NCBI RefSeq assembly: GCF_001937065.1
Contig: NZ_MOWR01000007.1
Location: 1-64,000 of the forward strand
Direction of reading: 5' to 3'
DNA length: 64,000 bases
Source of the DNA: Streptococcus sp. 'caviae'
GTDB lineage: Bacteria > Bacillota > Bacilli > Lactobacillales > Streptococcaceae
Shown here: positions 1-8,980 of the stretch, one piece after another
Position numbering within the stretch: the first letter of the stretch is position 1
Layout of the letters: each line of letters begins with the position of its first letter
Notes under the pieces: model-generated
Told to the model about the DNA's origin: nothing
Seen by the model: only the letters and a program-made list of their open reading frames with translations
Database searches by the model: none
Program-made: the position numbers and the translations under genes

Positions 1-73
1 ATAAGGATTTAATTGACTCTCCGATTTGTCGTAACTCATAGATTTGAATCTTGCTTTCATAGCTTAATTTCAT
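1..73 (-). mobile_element. 5' end of an IS3-family transposase OrfA (runs off the window)
   Basis: Read leftward from the ATG at 73-71, the frame gives MKLSYESKIQIYELRQIGES followed by IKSL, which resembles the helix-turn-helix start of OrfA in IS3/IS150-type elements of streptococci. Only 24 codons are in the window, so intactness cannot be judged. The terminal hairpin at 82-120 lies just upstream, as expected at an IS end. Family recognition is from memory of such N-termini. Confidence 0.75.
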
Positions 74-81
74 AAAAATAG

Positions 82-120
82 CACCCCAATCGTTAGATTT
101 TACGTCTAACTTTTGGGGTG
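82..120. repeat. IS terminal inverted repeat/hairpin
   Basis: The sequence caccccaatcgttaga pairs with tctaacttttggggtg across a 7-base loop, giving a 16-bp imperfect palindrome directly upstream of the transposase start. Streptococcal IS3-type elements often carry such a CACCCC-type end. It probably marks the element boundary near position 121. Confidence 0.65.
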
Positions 121-177
121 CGGTTCATCCATGCAAAGGGGGACTAATTTAACAACCGTCTTTGTCATTTTCATCAT
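106..177 (-). pseudogene. Start of an unidentified gene, apparently interrupted by the IS
   Basis: A good ribosome binding site (agagagga) precedes an ATG at 177 and a frame beginning MMKMTKTVVKLVPLCMDE. The frame runs straight into the IS end and stops at 108-106 within the terminal repeat. The first ~18 codons are therefore host sequence, with the rest of the gene presumably beyond the IS or lost. The product is not recognisable. Confidence 0.4.
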
Positions 178-262
178 ATCCTCTCTATTAAGTAAAATGT
201 TTTATCATTACAAAACACCTCAGAAACTTCCGGCCGCAATCCGGCTTGATTGTCTGCCAGAC

Positions 263-304
263 TTAACCGTCTCCTAATAACTGCCGGTTCCGCCTTATTG
301 TCAT
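263..304 (-). CDS. Possible 13-residue leader peptide
   Basis: A 13-codon frame (MTIRRNRQLLGDG) follows an aaaaaggag ribosome binding site, upstream of the interrupted gene at 177 and downstream of a plausible promoter. It may be a short translated leader, but a frame this short could be chance. Confidence 0.25.
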   Translation of the reverse strand: MTIRRNRQLLGDG

Positions 305-332
305 AACAGTCTCCTTTTTGGGTTTTAAAATT

Positions 333-361
333 ATTCTACCCTATCCTTACAAAAAGGTCAG
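333..361 (-). promoter_or_regulatory. Putative promoter for the IS-interrupted transcript
   Basis: On the minus strand a -35-like CTGACC is followed after exactly 17 nt by TAGAAT. It lies 29 nt upstream of the small ORF at 304. The -35 match is weak. Confidence 0.35.
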
Positions 362-386
362 CTATTTTATGTACTATTTTAAAACT

Positions 387-415
387 AAAAAAGAGAGAAC
401 CAATCTGATTCTCTC
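387..415 (-). terminator. Rho-independent terminator downstream of the CPBP gene
   Basis: On the minus strand GAGAGAA pairs with TTCTCTC across a 9-nt loop and is followed by a TTTTTT run. It lies about 140 nt past the stop of the CPBP protease gene and probably ends the tetR-CPBP transcript. The interval 416-557 holds no gene. Confidence 0.6.
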
Positions 416-557
416 GCGTGCTTAGTTATAATTCACCCACTACACCACTGCAGTTGACAGTGAACTGAAAAATCCTATGGGTATTTCCCAAAATATTTTT
501 TAAAAATATAGGTCTAAAAACAGTGACGGACTAAAATAAACTGAAATCATTCTTTTC

Positions 558-1496
558 TTAGCTCATTTCCTGCGAGTCATTTTTAAACCAGCTCAGGTTT
601 TCATTTTTTAAGCTGACAGCTAGAAAAGCAATTCCGCAAAGCAAAACAACACAGGCCAGCAAACTGCCTTCTGTGCCAAAGGAACCTCCTGACAGCCATT
701 CAGCTGCATCCGATTTCACTGAAAATTGAAGAATTGAGGCACCGGCCGGCTGACCGCTGACAGCAACTCCAAAGATATTGCCCTGAGTAAAATTCCAAGC
801 AGCATGCAGACCGGCTACACCCCAAATATTATCAGTTTTGAGCATATAGAGAGCCATCAGAAAGCCAGATAAAATAATACTTACTATAGACAAGAGCGTT
901 ACGTTATTATTTGCCAGATGCAACAGTCCAAACAAACTGCTGGAAACGGCAACAGCAATCGCCAGATTGGTCCGCTTATAGACATTGGGCAAGAGCCAGC
1001 CGCGCGTCAGTAATTCTTCTGTTCCACTCTGGATAAACCAAAAAGGGATGAGAGAAAAAACATAAGCCAGTGTCGCTGGAGATAAATCTACTCTTTCAAA
1101 TGTCAAGCCTCCCAAAAAATAGGATAAGGCAAAGGATAGGCTAAATAAAACTGTTCCAGCCAGCCATCCCTTTCCTATCTCTATCAGCCATTTTTCTTTT
1201 ATAAATCCTAAACTGCTGATTGGCCGTCTTTCAAATACTTTAACCCAGAATAAAACTAAAAGTGTCATAAAAGTAAAAAGGGACAGTTGAAAATAGAGCG
1301 AGCTCACCCAATTTTTGACAATAGCGGGATCCCGCAAAGCCACAGGTACTGACAGAATACCCAAAGCAATGCTTCCAAGCAGGCTGCCCAGTATTTCAAA
1401 AACAAGCAGCAAGAGACAAAATAATATCACCTGCAGCCAAGAAGGCAGCTTTTTATAGCGATTAATGGGAATCTGTAGCATTTTTTTATTATTCAT
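558..1496 (-). CDS. CPBP-family intramembrane metalloprotease (CAAX protease/Abi)
   Basis: This 312-residue, strongly hydrophobic protein has about eight membrane segments. It carries the CPBP signature motifs: paired glutamates E160-E161 followed by an Arg (EELLTRG), FGLLHLANN with H193, and GLHAAWN with H231 and N235. These are the presumed metal and catalytic residues of the Rce1/CPBP superfamily, which cleaves within membranes and in streptococci is often tied to bacteriocin self-immunity or abortive functions. The start at 1496 has an aaggataa ribosome site. The gene lies 78 nt downstream of the tetR-type gene on the same strand, so they may be co-transcribed. The substrate is unknown. 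Confidence 0.88.
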   Translation of the reverse strand: MNNKKMLQIPINRYKKLPSWLQVILFCLLLLVFEILGSLLGSIALGILSVPVALRDPAIVKNWVSSLYFQLSLFTFMTLLVLFWVKVFERRPISSLGFIKEKWLIEIGKGWLAGTVLFSLSFALSYFLGGLTFERVDLSPATLAYVFSLIPFWFIQSGTEELLTRGWLLPNVYKRTNLAIAVAVSSSLFGLLHLANNNVTLLSIVSIILSGFLMALYMLKTDNIWGVAGLHAAWNFTQGNIFGVAVSGQPAGASILQFSVKSDAAEWLSGGSFGTEGSLLACVVLLCGIAFLAVSLKNENLSWFKNDSQEMS

Positions 1497-1574
1497 ATCA
1501 TTATCCTTACTTTAAATTTTCAGTATCTAAATTCTCCGAGTTCTATCACCTGGACAGAAATGCTTATCAACTAA

Positions 1575-2129
1575 TCAGTCTGACTTAAGGAAGAATCTCT
1601 TGAGCAAATAAGGCATGTTGTCAATATTATACCGAGCCATCTGTATCGGAGAAAGAATCATTCCTTCCCGCATCCATTTCAAAGCACAGTTAACCTGTCC
1701 GTAAGTATGAGCAGTCAGCGCATAATCAAGCTCCTCCGGAAGCTTATCCAATTTCAGATATGAGAGAATAATTCCCCTCATATATTCATAAGTGTGAGAA
1801 ACAAATTGACGATAAAACGAATTTTGTCCTTCCTGATTAATAACACAAAGAAAGTAGTCTGAATTTTCAAAAAGTGATTGATAGGTGCTGATTACGCACT
1901 GTTCCCATGTTTCTGTCTTATTAAAGCAGGAAAGGATCTTATCTACACGACTGATATAAATCCAGCCAATCAGATCATATTTGTCTATGAAATGGTTATA
2001 GAAGGTGCGGCGAGACATATTACATTGACATACTATATCCACAACAGTAATCTTTTCTACTGATCTTTGCTTTGAGAGCTCTAACAGAGCATTTGCAAAA
2101 GTTTCTTTTACATCACTGCTCTTCATCAT
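1575..2129 (-). CDS. TetR/AcrR-family transcriptional regulator
   Basis: This 184-residue protein has a TetR N-terminal helix-turn-helix: ITVVDIVCQCNMSRRTFYNH around residues 28-47, followed by the F-x-D-K-Y-D-L continuation. The C-terminal ligand domain resembles the DhaS-like TetR group, with long helices and a CALKWMREGM segment near the end. It is divergent from the flavoprotein gene at 2264, with 134 bp between the two starts and an 18-bp palindrome in that gap. The likely role, inferred from this layout, is local control of the oxidoreductase and itself. No ligand can be deduced. Confidence 0.88.
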   Translation of the reverse strand: MMKSSDVKETFANALLELSKQRSVEKITVVDIVCQCNMSRRTFYNHFIDKYDLIGWIYISRVDKILSCFNKTETWEQCVISTYQSLFENSDYFLCVINQEGQNSFYRQFVSHTYEYMRGIILSYLKLDKLPEELDYALTAHTYGQVNCALKWMREGMILSPIQMARYNIDNMPYLLKRFFLKSD

Positions 2130-2181
2130 AAATTCTCCTTTACATTATTATAAATTTGTAAATTTTTTCCCATTCTTCTCC

Positions 2182-2199
2182 AAATGTGAATTCTCATTT
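2182..2199. promoter_or_regulatory. Candidate TetR operator palindrome
   Basis: aaatgtgaattctcattt is an 18-bp palindrome with one mismatched base pair, centred on gaattc in the gap between the divergent tetR and flavoprotein genes. Its position fits an operator controlling both promoters. Binding is inferred only. Confidence 0.45.
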
Positions 2200-2263
2200 T
2201 TTATTATAAATGTTAATTTTATAGTGTCAATATATTTTTTATATATACTTGGAGGTAATAATT

Positions 2264-4225
2264 ATGGCATTTGACTATCTCTTTTCATCTGGTAAAATCG
2301 GTAACTGCTACACCAAAAACCGTATTGTTATGTCTCCCATGGGAGAAAATATGGGTAATGTCGACGGCTCTTTGAGTGAACAAGCTTTTGCCTATTATCT
2401 CGAGCGCGCAAAAGGTGGAGCCGGAATCATCATCCCCGGCGTTCTTTCAGTTGATTACCCGACCGGAAAAACCGATGGCTGCCAGCACCGGCTTGATGAT
2501 CCCAAATTTGTTGTCGGATGGTATAGATTAGCTAATGCTATCCATCACGAAGGAGCTTTGCTCATCCCTCAGATTCACCACGCAGGAGCTCAGACCAATC
2601 ACATTACAGCAGAAGGGAGAACGCCTGTATGTGTAAGTGATACGGATGAAATTGAACATGCTTTTATTCGATATTATAGAAGTTACGGGCCGCAGCACGA
2701 GCTTACAACGGAAGAAATAAAAGAACTGGTTCAAAAGTTTATTCAAAGTGCAATTTATGCCCAAAGTGCACAATGTGATGGTGTAGAAATCCATGCAGCA
2801 CACGGATACTTGGTTTCTCAGTTCCTTTCTCCGGATACTAATAAAAGAACAGATGAATATGGCGGATTGCTTGAAAATAGAATGCGCTTCCTCGTAGAGG
2901 TTATCCGCGGCATACGTAAAGCCTGTGGACCTAACTTTATTATCGGAGCACGCATTCCCGGAAAAGAATGGACAAAGAATGGATTAACTCCGGAAGAATG
3001 TTTGGAAATAGCACGTACTTGTGAAAAAGAAGGATGTCAATTCCTCGATATAAGCGGAGGAACGACCGTTTTATCTTCGACACTTATGGAGACACAGGGC
3101 TATGAACAAGGTGACAGAGTTCCTCTTGCAGAAGCAATCAAGAAAGTTGTCAACATTCCTGTCTTTACAGTTGGAAATCTGAGGGAACCAGAGTTCTGTA
3201 ATAAGGTTATTAAGGACGAAAAGGCTGATTATATCTGCCTGGGGCGTTCTCTGTTGGCTGATCCTTACTGGCCAAAGAAAGCAGAGTCTGGAAGAACAGA
3301 TGAAATACGGCAATGTATCTCTTGCTTTGACGGATGCTTTGCCAATATATGGTCTTTTAAACCATGTGGATGTGCTGTAAATCCAAATGCTGGATTCGAA
3401 AGAGATTTTAGTGAAAATGATCGCACAGAAAGTCCTAAGAAGGTAGTGATTATTGGTGGAGGACCAGCAGGTATGCAGGCCGCAGTTACTGCAGCAAGAC
3501 TGGGACATACTCCTATTCTTATTGAAAAAGATGATAAACTTGGAGGACAGCTGAATATTGCCTGCGTTCCGCCACGAAAGTATCCGATTAAATATGAAAC
3601 AGAAAATCTTAAAAAAGCGCTGAAGAGATACAATGTTGATGTTCGCCTCGGCCTAGAAGCAACACCGGAAATAATTCAAGATTTCGGAGCAGATGCAGTT
3701 ATCGCAGCTACCGGTTCCTTACCTGCTGTTCCACCTATAAAAGGCGTTGAAAACACTGTACAGTCATGGGATATTTTAAGTGGCAAAGCTGCCTTACCTA
3801 AAGATCAGAATGTTATTATGATTGGCGGAGGCGTTGTTGCCTGTGAGACTGCTCACATGATAGCAAAAGAGGGAAAATGCAAGGTCACCATTCTCGAAAT
3901 GCTCCCAACTATCGCAAATGGTTTGGAAGCGACACATCTTGGCGACCTTATGGCAGAATTTGCGGAGTTGAAGGTAGAAGCAATCACCAATGCTAAAGTT
4001 CTTGAAATTCATCCCGGTGAAGTGACGTATTCTGTTGGTGACGAGATTAAAACTATCCCTTGTGACACTTCTGTACTTGCGACAGGTCAGAGATCAGAAG
4101 GCAACCAACTGATCGAAGCCCTGCGGGCAAAAGGTACGCGTGTTATTACTGCCGGTGATGTAATACGCCCAAGAAAGATTATGGATGCTGTCAGAGAAGG
4201 CAATTTTGCAGCTTATCAGCTCTGA
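2264..4225 (+). CDS. Old-yellow-enzyme-type NADH:flavin oxidoreductase / 2-enoate reductase family
   Basis: This 653-residue, three-domain flavoenzyme belongs to the 2,4-dienoyl-CoA/2-enoate reductase family. Residues about 1-330 form the FMN TIM barrel, with an HAAHGYLVSQFLSP motif containing the substrate-binding His pair. An iron-sulfur motif follows (CISCFDGC, then Cys about 12 residues on), typical of a [4Fe-4S] cluster. A dinucleotide domain comes next, with FAD-binding VVIIGGGPAGMQAA and NADH-binding VIMIGGGVVACETA. The start at 2264 is chosen because ggaggtaataatt precedes it; a TTG 15 nt upstream is unlikely. It is probably regulated by the divergent TetR-type protein. The substrate is unknown. 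Such enzymes reduce activated C=C bonds and are unusual next to streptococcal housekeeping genes, suggesting acquisition. Confidence 0.9.
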   Translation: MAFDYLFSSGKIGNCYTKNRIVMSPMGENMGNVDGSLSEQAFAYYLERAKGGAGIIIPGVLSVDYPTGKTDGCQHRLDDPKFVVGWYRLANAIHHEGALLIPQIHHAGAQTNHITAEGRTPVCVSDTDEIEHAFIRYYRSYGPQHELTTEEIKELVQKFIQSAIYAQSAQCDGVEIHAAHGYLVSQFLSPDTNKRTDEYGGLLENRMRFLVEVIRGIRKACGPNFIIGARIPGKEWTKNGLTPEECLEIARTCEKEGCQFLDISGGTTVLSSTLMETQGYEQGDRVPLAEAIKKVVNIPVFTVGNLREPEFCNKVIKDEKADYICLGRSLLADPYWPKKAESGRTDEIRQCISCFDGCFANIWSFKPCGCAVNPNAGFERDFSENDRTESPKKVVIIGGGPAGMQAAVTAARLGHTPILIEKDDKLGGQLNIACVPPRKYPIKYETENLKKALKRYNVDVRLGLEATPEIIQDFGADAVIAATGSLPAVPPIKGVENTVQSWDILSGKAALPKDQNVIMIGGGVVACETAHMIAKEGKCKVTILEMLPTIANGLEATHLGDLMAEFAELKVEAITNAKVLEIHPGEVTYSVGDEIKTIPCDTSVLATGQRSEGNQLIEALRAKGTRVITAGDVIRPRKIMDAVREGNFAAYQL

Positions 4226-4378
4226 TTTTGATACCCCGTTCCAATCAAATTTTGCTGATAAACGATATCCCTGTGTAACATAATTACCATGCTTTATGCG
4301 TATATGAAATCTTTTCTATTAAAAATCTTCTATGATGACTGCTTAGATGATAACAGAGACTAGGCAAAAACGAGCTTT

Positions 4379-4450
4379 AAATAAAAATCACACTGTAATT
4401 CCCATCTTGAAAACAATCAGGATAAGGTGAGCACAGTGTAGTTTTTATTT
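4379..4450. repeat. Long inverted repeat in the 4226-4834 gap
   Basis: The 18-base arms at 4379-4396 and 4433-4450 match at 16 of 18 positions (aaataaaaa...acactgt and its complement) around a 36-nt loop. A T-rich tract follows on the plus strand. It could be a terminator for the flavoprotein gene or a small mobile-element remnant. The rest of the 4226-4834 interval is AT-rich and I see no convincing gene; a 78-codon open frame at 4500-4736 has no recognisable features. Confidence 0.45.
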
Positions 4451-4834
4451 TTTCATGATTTAACTGCCAATTGTTTGGTCAATTCTGTTAGATTCAGTCT
4501 TACAATTTCGTATTTGCTAATTTTCGGTTCTCTGAGTCTTCACTTTTCAAATTGATAAGTACTCCCTTAGGAATGATATAAGGGTAAGAAGGATGATTTG
4601 GAAAAGTTATCACATAACAAAAATTAAGGATGAAAAGAGAATCTAAGCTTTCCGAAAAATTTATTATCCATGTATTCACGTACATATTTATACTCAATAT
4701 CAACTTATAAATTTGAATTAGCAAACTTAATCCCATAAATAAGATGTTTAGACCACTATACGATGGTTACACTCAAAATGTATAATAGTTACGACAATTT
4801 TCTCTTTTTTATGACTCATTTGGTTCTTTCAAAA

Positions 4835-5603
4835 TTAGCTAATCTCCTTTAATTTCAACTCTCTCAATCTTTCTTTCCTTACCTTCAACATCTCTTTTTC
4901 CATCTTGCTCCATTTTCCGAACAAACATTCTTGCAAGACATCAGCAGCTGAGCCTTCATCCGCTTTAGAATCATAGACACACCTTTTGTCTCTTTGGTAA
5001 ATTTGGATGTGGTCAAAAACGTTATCATTTTCCAACTCTAGTAGATTATTTTCCAAATGCTCCACAATACCATCATGGTGTTCTTTAGGCGTTGCTCTTG
5101 CTTGACTCGGGTCTACCGCATAAAGCTCTTCATAACGGATTAGAGTGCTTAAATAAGACAATTCAGGCTTTGTCGCAATCAAAGCTAGTGAGACATGATA
5201 GCCTTGTGATTTCAATAGCTGAGCTGTTTTGCGTGGGACTTCTGTCGTTCTCAAAGTTCCTTCAATTAACAAATGATAACCTTGCTTGCTGAGTTCATCA
5301 ACGAGGTGTTCGACCATTTTTCCTGAAAAAACTTTGGTATAATCCACGCTATCCTTACCGTATTTCTCTTGTAAGGCTAGGTAATTGGGATGTAAAGAGC
5401 GATAGATATCACCATCAATAATGATGATATTGCCTTGAAGTTCCTTTTGCTTAATCCGATGAATTGTTGTCTTACCTGCTCCGCTTTGACCACCTAATAA
5501 TAGCTTGTGGATTGGTTGAAATCGTTTTACCACGAGTTAAAGAACGAATGGTTCGTTTTAAGGCTAGGTCAAAGTCATCTTGACTAAATTCTTCCAACCG
5601 CAT
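4835..5603 (-). pseudogene. pezT: pezT zeta-type toxin, frameshifted near its P-loop
   Basis: This is the zeta/PezT toxin of the pezAT addiction module. Intact PezT is a kinase that phosphorylates UDP-N-acetylglucosamine and poisons wall synthesis. The N-terminus (MRLEEFSQDDFDLALKRTIR, then SLTRGKTISTNPQAI) starts at 5603, and the rest (LLLGGQSGAGKTTIHRIKQK onward, ~225 residues) lies in another frame. The shift is at about 5495-5500 in ctattatta, just before the Walker A motif. One extra base or two missing bases would explain it. The ATG overlaps the pezA stop by one base, the coupled pezAT arrangement. Downstream of the break the catalytic region looks intact. A short frame from a GTG at 5533 could produce only an N-terminally truncated kinase. 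A sequencing error cannot be excluded. Confidence 0.82.
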
Positions 5604-6079
5604 TAAGCCACCACCTGATGATTAGCAATATTTAACATACGTTCAATCCCATCCAAATAACCATTATAGCGTTCTATTTCATCAAAGGTATTGACAAGAT
5701 AAATCTTGGTATTGATAAGGTTCGACAAATCATCACTCATCAAAATCCAAGGATTAGTCTCATCATCAAAAGCAATCCCTTGACTATCTTGAAAACGATA
5801 CAGTTGGGATAAAATAGCTGCGCCACGCTCTTTGATGACTTCGATTTTCAGCGTCAATTGATAATCTTCCACTGGTGTCAGCATCTTTTCTTCTCCCACA
5901 ATATCGACATAAGATACATTAAATTTCTGACAAATACGGTCTATGAGCTCTGTCGAAACGGAACTTGTCCCATTTTCATAACGGCTAAGACTATTGCGTG
6001 AAATACCAATCATCTCCGCAAATTCCGGTTGCGTCAAACCATGTGTCTTTCGTAAAGATTTTATATTTTCTCCGATCAT
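5603..6079 (-). CDS. pezA: PezA antitoxin, XRE-type repressor
   Basis: This 158-residue protein has an N-terminal XRE helix-turn-helix (LTQPEFAEMIGISRNSLSRY, residues ~14-33) and a C-terminal helical region that in the pneumococcal family binds the PezT toxin. The sequence closely resembles pneumococcal PezA along its full length as I recall it. It is the first gene of the module, translationally coupled to pezT by a TAATG overlap. It should bind the inverted repeat just upstream (6127-6144) and repress its own operon, as PezA does. It looks intact although its toxin partner is frameshifted. Confidence 0.92.
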   Translation of the reverse strand: MIGENIKSLRKTHGLTQPEFAEMIGISRNSLSRYENGTSSVSTELIDRICQKFNVSYVDIVGEEKMLTPVEDYQLTLKIEVIKERGAAILSQLYRFQDSQGIAFDDETNPWILMSDDLSNLINTKIYLVNTFDEIERYNGYLDGIERMLNIANHQVVA

Positions 6080-6126
6080 AGAGGCCTCCTCTAGTTTTTC
6101 TTTATTATATCATAAAAAAAGAAAAA

Positions 6127-6144
6127 CGCACTAAAAATGGTGCA
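6127..6144. promoter_or_regulatory. Candidate PezA operator
   Basis: cgcactaaaaatggtgca is an imperfect inverted repeat (TGCACC...GTGCG on the minus strand) about 50 nt upstream of the pezA start. Its position and TGCAC half-sites suggest the autoregulatory operator. It abuts the decayed 3' end of the upstream HNH gene. Confidence 0.5.
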
Positions 6145-6528
6145 TTATCCGATTTTAAGTCTTCTTGAGCTTGTATTTACATTGATAAATTTATCAAAAT
6201 AGCTTGATACTAACAAAATAATCCAAAAAATATCATAAAGAGAGATGGTGTAAGTCTTCAGTAAATCCTACATAATTTCAGGATCCATCACATTTGGACT
6301 TTCTATATAGCATTTCTTGCAGAGAAGAACAAAATTAGACGATGTATCTTCACCACCACTGGAATGTGGAATAATATGGCATCTTTGTAAATTCGTTTTA
6401 TGCGCACAACGCCAATACCTCTCGTGGGCTTCAGACCAAGCTACACTTAATTTGCCTTCAAACATTCTGTTTCCCCAATAAGTTACAATTTCAGTAAAGG
6501 TTGTTTTAATCGGTGGTCTCTTTGGCAT
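6145..6528 (-). pseudogene. HNH endonuclease gene interrupted by a nonsense codon
   Basis: The frame opens at 6528 and encodes a small HNH nuclease: conserved Cys41, the LQRCHIIPH core (residues 48-55), NFVLLC with N65, and the zinc-type CKKC pair (C70, C73). After PNVMDPEIM the frame meets TAG at 6270-6268. It then stays open for another 40 codons (DLLKTYTISLYDIFWIILLV...) to 6145. In related proteins as I recall them, this position is Trp (MW-D-W/L), so TAG looks like a mutated TGG. The shortened 86-residue product keeps the whole HNH core and may still be active. It is 50 nt downstream of the HEPN-like gene, same strand. Confidence 0.65.
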
Positions 6529-6578
6529 ACTACTACCTTCTATAGGCTATTTGATAATTTTTCCATGAATGAAAATAT

Positions 6579-7439
6579 TTATTGATTAATGTTTTTGAAC
6601 AGTCGTGCATAGTGACACTCAGCTGATTCATAACAAAAAGACCATTTTAAATTACTCTCTGTTTCAACTTTCCACAAAAAGATTGCTGTTTTGGAAGTTA
6701 AATTTATAAGATTTTCTACAACTTCATTAAAATTATCTTTTGATAGCGAAGTTCCCCTCGAATACTTAAAACCATTTTCCGTAACAAGTTGTGGTCTATC
6801 ATCTGCACTAACTTCATCATCAGAATCTCTATTAAGATGTGCTAAATCATTTCTTAAAGCGAAAAGATTGTCTAACTTTTCTAATAGCATATTATCACTT
6901 ACATTAACTTCTAAAAATTCTGAATATGTTTTATATTTTTTTGAAAAATTTTTCCCGACTGAATAGTGCTTTGCAATCTTATTCAAGTAGGTCAAATATT
7001 TTTTTGAGTCATAATTTTTATTTAACTTTTTTGGTAGACCAACAACTAACCTTTTCCCATCTTCATCTTTCTTAAAACCTTTTGCTAACAAGTCTATATT
7101 TAGTTTTAGCAACTGCTTAATAGAATCTTTGAAATATAGTTCAAGAACAGCAGTCAGTCTCAAAATATAATAGTTTATAAAAGCACTATACATTTTCGAA
7201 GAAGTTACCTTTGAATCAGTAAATATTAAATCAAGACTACTCTTATCAAAATCTTTCTTAAGCTTCCCTTCTTCAATACTTGACGCTAAAGCACGTTCCC
7301 CAAGATTAGAAAAGTCACTTGCACTAACTTGCAGCATAATAATAGACTCATTTTTCAGTTCCTCTGCCAACCTTGAAAATGTAACATAAGATACCCCAAT
7401 CTCTCCTTTAGATTTTTTAAAAGAGTTATCACATTCCAT
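6579..7439 (-). CDS. HEPN-like protein, putative RNase/defence effector
   Basis: This 286-residue, helix-rich, Lys-rich protein is not recognised as a named family. It contains RNDLAH at residues 196-201, an exact R-(polar)-x3-H motif of HEPN ribonucleases, with a preceding amphipathic helix (LLEKLDNLFAL). The middle region (SAFINYYILRLTAVLELYFKD) resembles the packing helices of RiboL-PSP-type HEPN proteins. It sits upstream of, and on the same strand as, an HNH nuclease gene, and next to pezAT. This suggests a small defence or addiction module inserted before rlmD. The HEPN call rests on one short motif plus context. Confidence 0.55.
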   Translation of the reverse strand: MECDNSFKKSKGEIGVSYVTFSRLAEELKNESIIMLQVSASDFSNLGERALASSIEEGKLKKDFDKSSLDLIFTDSKVTSSKMYSAFINYYILRLTAVLELYFKDSIKQLLKLNIDLLAKGFKKDEDGKRLVVGLPKKLNKNYDSKKYLTYLNKIAKHYSVGKNFSKKYKTYSEFLEVNVSDNMLLEKLDNLFALRNDLAHLNRDSDDEVSADDRPQLVTENGFKYSRGTSLSKDNFNEVVENLINLTSKTAIFLWKVETESNLKWSFCYESAECHYARLFKNINQ

Positions 7440-7501
7440 AAATTAACCTCTCAAACAATAAACATTACCCATAATATTTCCAATACCTCGCTCAATTTGT
7501 T

Positions 7502-7529
7502 AAAAAGCACCACTAGACCTTTTTAGTAG
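7502..7529 (-). terminator. Weak terminator after rlmD
   Basis: On the minus strand CTACTA pairs with TAGTGG across 8 nt, followed after 3 nt by TTTTT. It lies about 33 nt past the rlmD stop and probably closes the aromatic/rlmD cluster. The stem is short. Confidence 0.4.
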
Positions 7530-7561
7530 TTCACCTTGGAACACAAAAACGATCTGGACTC

Positions 7562-8969
<1,408 letters not shown>

Positions 8970-8980
8970 ATTATATCATA

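Noticed and set aside
4500-4736. 78-codon minus-strand frame after the flavoprotein gene
   Set aside because: AT-rich, no convincing ribosome site and no recognisable motif; kept only as part of the gap description.
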